Assembly (NCBI RefSeq): GCF_000224145.3
Contig: NC_020177.2
Coordinates: 1,502,050-1,566,049 of the forward strand
DNA length: 64,000 nt
DNA from: Ciona intestinalis
Lineage: Eukaryota; Chordata; Ascidiacea; Phlebobranchia; Cionidae
Reading direction: 5' to 3'
The translations under genes and the position numbers were made by a program. Under the pieces are notes generated by a model. It saw nothing but the letters and a program-made list of their open reading frames with translations. It was not told the origin of the DNA and did no database searches. How positions within the stretch are numbered: position 1 is the stretch's first letter; each line of letters starts with the position of its first letter. Shown here one piece after another: positions 36,101 through 48,100 of the stretch.

Positions 36101-39100
36101 ATATTTAGAATTGCCTAAGGATGAGACGAAATTAAAATTACACAGGTTCGGCGAGTGCGTGTAATGCGAAACGGTCGAATCTGATTGCCCAGTGAGTGAC
36201 GTCACAATGGCTATGTCGTACGCGACTTTCTTCGAGCCCCCTTGAGTCTGCGGTTATTGTACAAATGAAGGCTGGTCCGTCGGTATAAGTAGGTTTCCAG
36301 AAAGAAATATCACAGAAATAAACTGCCTAAATAGTTTTTAACACTGCTTTCTGTTTATATACGATGTTTTCTTCTGCCAAGCATCATGTTATTATGAAAT
36401 AGTAGGGATTTACACATGGATTCATTGCATCATAATAGCGGTTGTTAGAACCCTGGCAATTGATTACGGCATAATGGCAATTCACCTGTTGATAATGCCA
36501 TAATAGCGATTCACATATGGATTATTTAGCAAACACAGTTTGAATACCAGTTGAACACACTTGTGTAGGAATGACGCATCGGTATTGCTGTACTTTAACG
36601 AACGTAAACGAAGTTTGTGCGCAGTAATAATGACGTCTTTGTTTGGTCGAACGTAATTCCTTACGCATTTGGGTTGCCATGCAACCCTTAGGGATGCACA
36701 TTACAGAATTTCGAATCCGTGAGATTCGAATCCTTTTGTATTCGAATCTAATTACGGGATTCGGTATTCTGTTTAATGACGTAATTACACGTCATCTCAT
36801 ATACTATATTAACAATTTTTGAAACTTATTAATTTTGAAAAAAAATATTTTTGTGTTTGTGGGACTTTCAAGAGTAAACGTTTCGTAACGTCTTTTCATA
36901 ACCTGCTATACGTTTCATGACGCAAAAACTACCCAATAGTACAATTTTTGATCATTTTACAGCTCATGTTCCAACAAGGCGGGTATGAAAGAGTCAATAA
37001 ACTGACTTATGTGGGTAAAATTATTTTTTCCTATAAATATAAAAAGATTCGAAATTCTAGATTCGAAATAAAGTATTCTAGGATATCCTAGAATACCTAA
37101 TTATTCTGTAATGTGCATCCCTAGCAACCCTGCAAACCCGTAACTCTATGCCAGTGATTTCCAAACTCAATTTTTTGTCAGTTTTTAGGTGATACCACGA
37201 ATGACTTCTCATGGCAACACTTGCAGGAGGTTAGCTTTAACAATGTCCGATTCCAAACTTCCAGAAATTTACAAGTTAACAAAACCATCACGATTTATAC
37301 ATTTTACGTGCTGGGTAGGGATGCACATTACAGAATAATTAGGTATTCTAGGATATCCTCGAATACTTTATTTGGAATCTAGAATTTCCGAATCTAGAAT
37401 TCGAATCTTTTTATATTTATAGGAAAAAATAATTTTACCCACATAAGTCAGTTTATAGACTCTTTCATACCAGCCTTTTGAATCATGAGCTGTAAAATGA
37501 TCAAAAACTGTACTATTAGGTAGTTTTTGCATCACGAAAAATATAGTAGGCTATAAAAAGACGTGGCGAAACGTTTACTTTTGAAAGTCCCACAAACACA
37601 AAAAGTTTTTTTTTTCAAAATTATTAAGTTTTAAAAATTGTTGTTATGGTTTATGAGATGACTTGTGATGACGTCATAAACAGAATCCCGAATTCCATAA
37701 TTAGATTTGAATACAAAAGGATTCGAATCTCATGGATTCGGAATTCTGTAATGTGCTTATGTGGAGAAAATTATTTTTTCCTATCAATATAAAAAGATTC
37801 GAAATTCTAGATTCCAAATTCTAGATTCGAAAAAATAAAGTATTCTAGGATATCCTAGAATACCTAATTATTCTGTAATGTGCATCCCTACTGTCAACTT
37901 AGTAATTCTGGATCCTATAATGGTGTAAAAAACGCGTAAACCTTGGATGGCTCACGATGCGGGCCTTTTATCTATACTAGGTGGGTGTTGATTGATGGCA
38001 TTTAGTTAATTTTTTTGGCACGCAGATAACGCTACAATAGAATGTTACCAATAGAAACGACACTGGATATGCAGCGGTTATACAATTTCATTTGTTTCAC
38101 CACAGTGAATTAGGTTAAAAGACTTTGAATGCCCATCCCTACAATTTATCGCTCAGTGGCACACACTTAATACAATCATGGTGAATGACTAGCAACTTTC
38201 AAACCTGCAGGGTTGCTTGCTAGAAGAGCAGCTTGGCTTGGTGTAATTCCAAGAAGGTTGCTGAGACTGTAAATGCGATTCTGATCGTTTGAGTTGGATC
38301 CTTGCAAAGTAGGTTGTTCAACAGGTTTGTTGCTTTGTCCTTCTGTTAGAAAAAGATTTAATAATTGTCCCAAAATTTTAGAAAGTTAAAGTTGCCAACT
38401 TTTACAAGTGGTATACTTTCAGTGAAATTTAGACTTTCGTTATTTCTTGGCCACATAAACAATAGGTGTCCCAAACCTCTATCAGTACAGAGCAAGTAAA
38501 AACATAACTTCGATTTTCTCACCTGACCCTGCAAATGAGACATATTGTGCCAGCCCTGAGTTGCCATCATTGCCAGAAGCAATAATCTGCATTCCACCAA
38601 GGTCCACATTTTGCAACGAGTTGCCGTTTGCTTGTTGGTTTACAAGATTAAGGGAGGTGCTTGGTGCAGTATTTGTACGTTTTCTATCACCTGATATGAA
38701 TTAGGTTGGTTTTACATTGAGGCCTAAACAATAAAACAATCAGATTGATACAAGCGCAAAAAATATTCAGCAAGGTAGCATTTGTTCTTTATTTATGTTT
38801 GCTATTAAAAGAATCAAGTTGAATGCCAAAATATTTGAATGAATAATATGCAGGAATGGAAAAATATATAAATCGTGAAAAGGCTAGACAAAGAAAGCTG
38901 TTGAGGTAGACAGAAAAATTATCAAGTTATTTAAGTTACCATTATTGGTTACAAAACCTTCGGATTATTTCCATTAGGGAATGTACGATAAAATATTTAC
39001 AGCACTTTTTATTTTTTGTTATATGAGCACATTAAATCTCAAAATCAGGATTGCAGAAAGAGCTCTTTATCAGTAATAATGTCACTGTCCGGATCGTCTT

Positions 39101-42100
39101 AATAGAAAGAAATCTTATTTATATTAAAATCAACTTTCATACATCTGGACGACAATATACTCTTTGGTTTCTTATTTCCGTAAACATGCGCTCTATTTTA
39201 ACCGCGTTAGTTTGCGAAAACATGGCGAATAGCTAAAATGATGGAACGGTTCGTGCAAACATTATACATTATAAAAATGCATTTTCCTAACACCCGCTGT
39301 CCCGCTTTATTACATTGGACACAAATCGTGTCACATGGAACCTTTATGCGGTGAATTTAAATTGATATTACATTTATTAAAAGGATATTACAATTCATAT
39401 TTCGTCTTTTCCCGATCAAAGTCTAATTGCCGCCACGATTTCCATGTGTAACACATTTGTAACAGGGCTAAGCATTTCGCGGTAAAAATAAAGTTTTGTT
39501 ACGGAGTTTTTACAATAACTATGGCTTAGTGTCATTTATACTACGCAAGACAAACTTTGTCCGGTCAACAATGAAATTCTTAACAGACTCTAGTTTAAGC
39601 AAGGAATACTTTACTGAATTGCTTTCTTTGGTTTAATAACACTAATCGGCAATTACGAACTACAATTTATTAAAAAAACTCACACGTTTCTATCTGCGAT
39701 GAATTGTCTTTGTAAGATTCAGAAATTTAATAGTGCTTTAAGACTGTCGATATTTTATATTCCATAATACAGTTATCTACAATCTCCAAACATACACGAG
39801 TTGAAATATTGGTTTGTATTGTTACCTATTCAGTCACAATCCCTATTATTAAATACAGTAGGTGTATTACGACGCAGCTAGTAATGTTAGGTCACAATAG
39901 CCATTGTCGCCGCATAAATGTCAGATTTATGCTAATATAAAGCTTTTTGTTAAGTCAGAACTGCACGAATAGGTAACTTACGTATACATTAACATGAAAC
40001 GAAATGTCACGCAGCCGGCAAAGTTTCAAAAAAACGGCACACGGCTGAATAAGACACGTAAGATAACGATTGAGCCTAAAATGTTTAAATTGCAGCACGG
40101 CAAAATTTGTTAATTAGGCCCAAACATAAAACATTAGATCGCAGCTTTAAATAAATGAATGTAACTTACTTTATCCTTGCGTGGCCAGCGTGCCAGCTTA
40201 CGAGTTACCACGTAGGTTACTTTAGGAGTGATTATTTTCGTTTTTTATTAATTTTTTTTATGTATACTGCTGATAATTTGAAAAACCTATTAGTGACCAC
40301 TGGGTTGTAGCAAGTGTCTTGACTAAGGACACATACACCAACAGCGGTAGCAGCGACGAGCCTTGAACCCATTAACTCTGGGTTACAGGCAGGCACACTT
40401 ACCACTTTGGCACAGCGCCGGATTTGACTTTAACAACCCTTTCTATCGCAAAGGCACCCACAGTAGACGGTAGTGATAGTCAGTTTTACACTTTATATCA
40501 AGATTTGATAGCTTGGGTGACAGACTTATGTCCGGATTTTCAATAAAAATAACCGAATTTACAACTTCTACAATCCTGCTCAAAATCACCACAAAAAATC
40601 CCATAATAGTTACCTTTTATCATCTGCATGTTTAACAATGGAGAAGGCAGACTCGCTTGTTCTGAAAGCTTCTGATTGTCTTTCATAAATTCAGAAGTTT
40701 TGCTTCTTACAATTCTGAAAATTTTTACACAGAATATCAAGTGTTTGCTTTTGAGAGATATTAAAGCCTATCTATAATTTATTAAATAAGGTAACTGTAG
40801 CACAATCTTATTAATGAGTACAAGATTGTAGTAACAAATTTCGAAAATGTGAACAAATAAAAATGCTTATACATAATACATATAGTCAGAGGCGGATCTA
40901 GACAGGGGTGTTTTAGCTTATCTTAATGAAAAGAAAAACAAATTAATAAAGGAAGAACAGTTTAATGAAACAAATCCTATGCATACAACTTAAGCACTAC
41001 GCAATCAATATTTGCTCATGAGTCATGAACATACTCTTTTCCTCACTTTTTTCACAGAATCAAAACATCTCGTAACACATTTTAACAGATTCAGTGTAAT
41101 GCTTTCCTTTACTCTTATAATGCACTATTTTTAATTATCTTCCCTTTTTAAACATAAGTTCAACCATAAATTATATTAATTAGGTTTAAACCAAGGCTAT
41201 AAGTTTCATAAATATCCATAAAATATATAAAACACAAAAAAATAACTAAAGCATTAGGGATGTGCCGAACAAACTCCGAGCTTAAAAGCTCGTGGCCGAG
41301 CAACTCTTTTTTACACCCGCAACTTGGTTGAAAATTGGACATAGCCAGCATAGCACATAGTATTACAATAATGTTGCACACAATAGCGAAAAATATAGCG
41401 TAAAGCACGAACTCACTAAGTGCTTACATCCCTATGAAGCATTGCTCATTTGAAAAATCGTAAGTATTGGTGTAGTTTTCTGATTACATAATGTTGCTAC
41501 CGTGGACGAGTAGAACTAGTAAATTTTAGTTAAACCTTTTCTTGCGAACACTCTTGTCAGAATATTCCCAGATTCTCTTTTGGTTTGGGTAAAAAAGAAA
41601 TAGCCTACAAAAAAATTATAACAGTTGTTTTTTACCCTTCCCATAAGGTGTCAGGAGGGTTTGTCCTTTCCTAATCCTCATTGTTTTTTATACCCTATTG
41701 TTTTTTGATTTCCCTGACTTTATAATATAGTCAAATGGGGCAATAAAATAACAGAAAACCCAAAGTAATAAATAATAAAAAATGTTTTAGTCCGAAGAAA
41801 CAATATTCTTCATACCTTGATGTACAGAAAAGATTGTATGATTTCTATGAATATTTAATGTTTTATTTAAAATTTTGTGTCTTTTTTCCCTGACTTTGGC
41901 GTAAAAAAAAACACTTGCGGGGCATCAAAACTCAATGTTAAACCACATAAATATACGTACGCTCGTTTAAAATTTATTTAGTAATTTGTGTTTCACCGAA
42001 AAAATAATTATATATATATATATATATATATACATACTACCTAGAGTGAAAGTTAGAATAAAAAATAAGTGTCATTGCCACCGACAAAAGCTGTTTGCGA

Positions 42101-45100
42101 TAAACTTATTGCAGCCCTGGAGACTCGTATAAAAGTACGTCGGCAACTGGTTTTCAAAATACGTCGGCAATATGCCAAGGTTTTGGAAGACGCGTGGCCG
42201 GGCGTGACGTCACGAATCGCAACGTCAGCGCGAATTTTCCCATCTCGAATTACAGTCGGTATCGTATAACATGAGCGCCCAATGTTTCGTATCTGATTAG
42301 ATGGATTTTTAATAAAAAAACATAAATTCCTTAACTTTTTTAGCTGCATTACGTCTTCTGCTGCATTACGTCTTCTCTTTCACCGCAAACCACGTGTTCT
42401 AAATGATTTTAATTAGCGACGCTTTTCGTCCAAAAGGAGCGTATTCTCGTACACCTTTCTCCTTAATGACGTCATAAGCTCGTGCCGAGCTTTTGGTTGA
42501 ATCTCTGCGCTCGGTGAACCTGAGCTTTTACAACTTCAACACATTCCTATTGTTAACATCAAATTCACGAAACATTACCAACATCGTCTGCTGCATAGCC
42601 CAGGACGAAGTATTTATTGCAAACGTATCAATCCTTTACTTGATCGCATAAGTAAAAAGGCAAATATCCAACCTGTTTTCAAGCTCCTGCTGGCTAAATA
42701 ATCAAGGGGACAATTGTTATTATGACGCAAATAATCAGCGTGTGAATTGCTATTATGTCGTAATCAATTCAAACAATCGCTATTATGATGCAATGAATCC
42801 ATGTGTGAATCTTTACTATTTCGTAACAAACATGCTGTTTGGCTGAGCAAAACATCCTAAATATACAGCAGTGCTACTTCTGGAACATATCTAGGCTATT
42901 TATTACCGCAAATTACATTCATTTTACACACAGCTGTAAGAAAGGTCGTGTTACCAATTCCCGCCAAAAAAAACGTATGCGCCACATGTATACAAGGACA
43001 TTAATGACGTCTTAGTCAACGCGCAGGTGCGTTAGGAAATCCGTGCGTCTGACTTCATTTGCTATATACGACTACTATATGTATTATATACCTCACTTTA
43101 GCTGTTATCGCCCGTAATTTTTGCAATTTCGCGTCTTCGTTTTTTTTTCTACATCGTCGGCACTAAACTGCCGACGGTTTGTCCAAATGCGTCGGCAAAA
43201 TCGTGAGTCTCCAGGGCTGTTATTGTTAGCGTGCTAGGGAAGGTTGTCCTTTCTTACCTCAAGTACCTCATTGTTTATATTAGTCCCCTTGATTGACTAA
43301 ACAGTTATCAAAAAATTTTTGATTGACAATGATAGGACTTTTATTACCTGTTTATTGATGAAACACTTGGTACAGTTTCTTGTGAACATACTTCATCAGC
43401 CAAAAGTCTGTCACGTATTTCCCAAGCAAACATGGTAGGATTTTCACGTTTGTACTCCGTTATCCGCATCACCACATCATGTGTTGCCACTTTCGGCTTA
43501 CTACCTCCAATAACCCCAGGACGAATGCTTCCGGTCTCATAATACCTGACACAGATAGTAAAGATATGAATATCATTGATTCAGAAACCTAACATTTCAT
43601 AATATACTGGTCAGGAATTTAGGGTTTTCCCTACAACTTGGCAGTTTTTGACAAACACAATTGGTGATTTTTTACAGGCTAATTTCTTTATTTGTCATTG
43701 GGCTTTCAGGAGCCAGCAGGTTTTTAACCCCGCAAATGAAAATCAGTAATTTGAACAAAATAAAATATCAAAAAGGTAGGACACAGATAGAGGCTAAACT
43801 ACGACGAACGTAACAAGCAAGTAGGACGCTCGTGGCTTCACACAACGATTTGTATATTGGGGAATCGAGTTGCGCAATCATAAATTTCGATTCCTTTGTT
43901 TCTGATTGGTAGTTAGTTCCTATTGTTTGAATAGTAACCTACATATTAGCTTCATAGGCGACTAACATGGGTATACAGGGTATACATGCATACCCTGAAA
44001 AAATTCAGGGTACCCAGAAGCACCTTGAACAATATGCAAAAATGAAACAACACAAAACAGTTGCGTCGTAAAATATCTCTCAGTTGCAACACACTGAAAA
44101 TGCGTTAATCACTGGTGGTACTTTCAAGGTCTCACAATTTTTATCTTCTCCCCCGATCAAACAGTATTGCCGCCACGCATTTCAGACGTCACACGAACGA
44201 CTTGTTTTTAGCTTTTATGCACAGTAAATATAAAAACGTTTCGCAAAGTTTGCCCAATCGAGATTATTGCTAAATAACAAATTTAATCCGATTATATTAA
44301 CCCTAAAACCTAAATAAGAGTTATTATACCTTGCGTAAATATGCAGCGATTTTCGAAAGAAAGTCATAGTTAGTAAGGAATATTTATTTTCAGTAAGGGA
44401 TTTCCAAAAGTTTGGCGCCTATGATTAGTCTGTTGAAAATGGCACACAAATGCAGGGTAGTTATAGGGATAGCCCCAAAATTTAATGTCAGAACGCACGC
44501 GCCTTCATCTCTACAATTTATAATGTTATCGGGAAATTTCAGTGGAATTTGTTTTTAACATGCTTGTAATTATATTATATATATATATAATATGTTAAAA
44601 AATTTACAAAGAGTTTACCTTGCTAAAATCTTGCTGACACAGCCATGCGATACACGTAGCTGACGAGAAATGTCACACGGACGAACTCCTTGGTGAGATA
44701 GATTGACAATGCGTTGCCTTATTGGTTCCGGTAAAGGCCTTCCGTTGACATACATTCCACCAAGTTGATTAACTCCTCCACCATGGCCTGTAAACAGTAA
44801 ACACTTCATTATACTAGGGTTCCACAAATAGATTAATAACTGGAAAATATGGATTGTGAGGTCAAATTCGATAAAATAATAAATAAAGCTTATATACACA
44901 CGCCAAAAAATCAATTACACTGCTCCTCTTATAACCCTAAGACAACCGATTTATTATTCATTGCGTTTAGGGTCATGAAAGTGTAATTTAATTTAAAATG
45001 TAAACCAAGATTTTTTAAATCTATTTTAAAGTACCATCTTCACTGCCAACTTCTTCTTTTGCTACAATGGACTTGGAATTTTTACTTAATCTCCGACCCC

Positions 45101-48100
45101 TGCCAGTGTTTTTTCTTTTAGGTTTTGTTCCATTTGAACCGGATATCAACTCACTACCATCACTGGCATGTGCTGCAATAAGTGTGCCTTGACTAGTAAC
45201 CAAGTAGGTAAACACAGGTTGATTAGATGGCTTCCCACTTTCCTCACCGGACTGATTAACACTTTGTGGCGACAAGCCAGCAGCCATCATTTCCCGAGTT
45301 TTTTGAACATCTGCTGCTGGAACAAGTTGTATTGTACCAGCAGCTTGCCCCGGGATCACTTGAACAGTAGCTGCTGCTGCATTTTGTGAAGCAGCAACAG
45401 CAGCAGCTGTGTGGAGAAGATTACTCATCATAGAAGGGTTTACTCCTTGTGGAGCAGCCACCGTTGCAGTATTGGTCTGTTGTGGTTCTGGCTCTACACT
45501 GCTGGTATCAATCTGGTAGTCCTCCTGGTCCAGGTAATCTCCTTTAATATCACCTTGCTCCACCACAATTTGCACCGGACCATTTGTGGTATCACTACCA
45601 AGGTTAGATAAATCTCCTAAAATGCCAGTGGAGCTATTATCAATGTCAGTGTTAGTTTTAGCATCTTCTTGTACCACTACTTCCTCTGTATAGGATGTTG
45701 CATGAGCTGCCGCATCAACAAGTTCCAACATTTGTTTTTCATGATCATGGTCATTAGCATTCCCTGCTTGATCAACAGTAAGCAAAAGCTCATTCGTTTT
45801 GGGTTGAGTGTTTTCCAAAATATCTTCCTGCTTAAGAACTTTTGGCAAATGCGAGTTATCACTTTCTGCAGCACTCCGTTTAACAGTGGCCTTTGCTATC
45901 TCTGCCATTTCTGGAGTAATTTCTTTATCATTTTCAATAACAATCTGTGAATCGGCATCTACGTTTAAAGTTTGTTTTTCAGACATTTTCAAACCTTTAC
46001 AACCATCAATAAACACAATATCGTTTTTTTTAGTGTATGAATCTAACTTTTTCTTTTGTTGATCTACTTTTGAATCAGCGTTATTTTCCTTATTTTTTTG
46101 CCAATTCAAAACCATAGTAACATTGCTCTCATCTTCAGAGACTTTCCAATTACTAAAACGAATTTCACGGCGTTTTATAACTCCTGAAAGTGCTTGCACA
46201 GCGTCAAGTGAAATAATAGATTCAGAGGTGAAATCAAAGGCTTCCTCACACCCGGTTTCTGTTTCTGAAAGGACTTTTGTAGGAATGTAAGTTAAGGGTT
46301 TAAAGAAGACTTGAAATGGAAATATTGAATCTGCTTGTGCTTGATTTAGTAGATTAACATAAAGGTCCCTTGATTTTGAAAGACCATTAAACATTCCGTA
46401 GCAAACATACACCAAACATATTTTCTTTAAAAACAGTAAACTTATCCTGAAGCTTTCAGATTCTATATCAAGAAGTAAAAACTGTAGGATTTTGCGTGAC
46501 AGTTTGTAAATAGTCAAAACTAAATCAAGAAATGCTTTGCAATGTATAGTATAAATGTGCACATAAAGAATTTGTTTTGAGAACAGAATATGACTATAAT
46601 GCATGGACCATGGACGGTTTTGTGTAATTTATATTTATAAATAGCCTATTATTTTCGTTGATATGATACGTATGTAATGGTACTAACGTTTAATAACACT
46701 AATGGCAACAGGAATAGCTCACTGTCGATTTAAATCTTTCCTGTTCATGGTCACGCGTGCAGCAAAGCGAAACAATTCGCTTCGTTGATTATTGTGCAGT
46801 CAACCAAGAAAGTTTAATCAAGCGCACCATCGCATAATTGCGCTACAGATGGAACATGTCTACAGCAATTGCACTGAAATAACATGAAACTTGACTGGCA
46901 TTCTATATTTCCGATTACCTGTGATAAAATTATACACTAACCAAGCTAAAATTTCAATCTTTTGCCTTTTTGAGGGAATCTGACTAAATATTGAAACTCG
47001 AACGCCCCGAGGCTGCTTCAAGACTACTTCTGTTCGTACAGTTTCGGAAAAAATCGTGCCAGTGGGAAATAGATATCTAATTTTTCGTTACTAATTTTTT
47101 TCTAACATTTTTTTTACAGTCAATAAGTTGGTACAGTCAGTAAGTTGAAGTTTTTATGAAACTGAGGCGTTGTTCCTGCTTTTACATAGAATAATATACA
47201 TGGCACTAGCAGTATATATCGCTATACTAAAAGTCTAAAACCTTACCAAAACTGCCTGTAGGAACATTAAGAACAATATAGGTTATTACCACAGAGCAAT
47301 GTAGGGTATTACCACATTAAGCAACTCTCATGTTTTCTGACTGGTATTAAGTGACAAAATACCTTTCATACAAGGCTGAGTTATTTATTTGTATATGAAT
47401 ATTTGACTGATTTCTTCTGTTCATTAATTTATTAGGATATTCATATAATTTCATAATATTAACCTGCTACATCAGTTCTTTCGCCAACCTGTACAATATA
47501 TCTGGCATCTCTTCTATCACGCAACGTATCGCATCATTGAACCCCAGGCCAGTCGCGTTTTAGCGCGAAAATTCAACAACCTCTATTTAGAATTTGCGAT
47601 GGTGGCACGTCGTTCGTGACTGAAATCGCCAGCTATGTCTTTTAACAAAATTATTTTGCTTAGTATATTCCGAGTATTTTCTTTGGCGAAACTGACTTAC
47701 ATTTTTACAAGCATTAAAAGTGCCCTGTAGTTTCGTTCCACTTGACACAATAGTTAAATCAGTGAGGCGTGCTGCGTCTCACGGAGCGGTTATTGTTTGT
47801 GCCGCACACGCAATAAAGATAGAAAGCAAACGCACCGCGCGCAACGAAGCGAGCAGTTCAAACGACCGAGACGAATCACGCACCATACCCGGAAACCAAC
47901 CAAGCAGAAAAGAATGAGAGAAAGCGAAGAAACAGCCATTATGACGTACCTGAAGATGGCTAAATAAAGCCAGACAACCAGGGGTAAGGAAAATTCATTC
48001 AAGCAAACAGCATTGAAAGAAACAAGTACTGCGGACAATAAAACACAAACACACGGGGATTGAGTGTATGTGGGATACGGACTGATGAAAGGCTTTAAGC

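Larger units (their letters stand above)
40614..44787 (-). other. Paired-box exons of the Pax gene
   Basis: Three exons encode the DNA-binding paired domain. 44787-44619 gives [19 protein letters not shown] ... [20 protein letters not shown]. 43545-43348 gives [20 protein letters not shown] ... [15 protein letters not shown] ... [10 protein letters not shown]. 40714-40614 begins IVRSK and leaves the domain. Both helix-turn-helix subdomains (PAI and RED) are present. [12 protein letters not shown] and [19 protein letters not shown] favour the Pax2/5/8 class over Pax3/7, Pax4/6 or Pox-neuro. Confidence 0.92.

Noticed and set aside
42007..42033. Origin, CRISPR or regulatory role for the TA run
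   Set aside because: It is a simple microsatellite; no spaced direct repeats or other array structure occurs in the window.
46265..46604. Full 527-codon frame starting at 46604 taken as one protein
   Set aside because: The first 110 or so codons read as hydrophobic AT-rich sequence. A strong CTTTCAG acceptor at 46265-46271 that matches the phase of exon 5 is the better start, though an upstream alternative start is not excluded.
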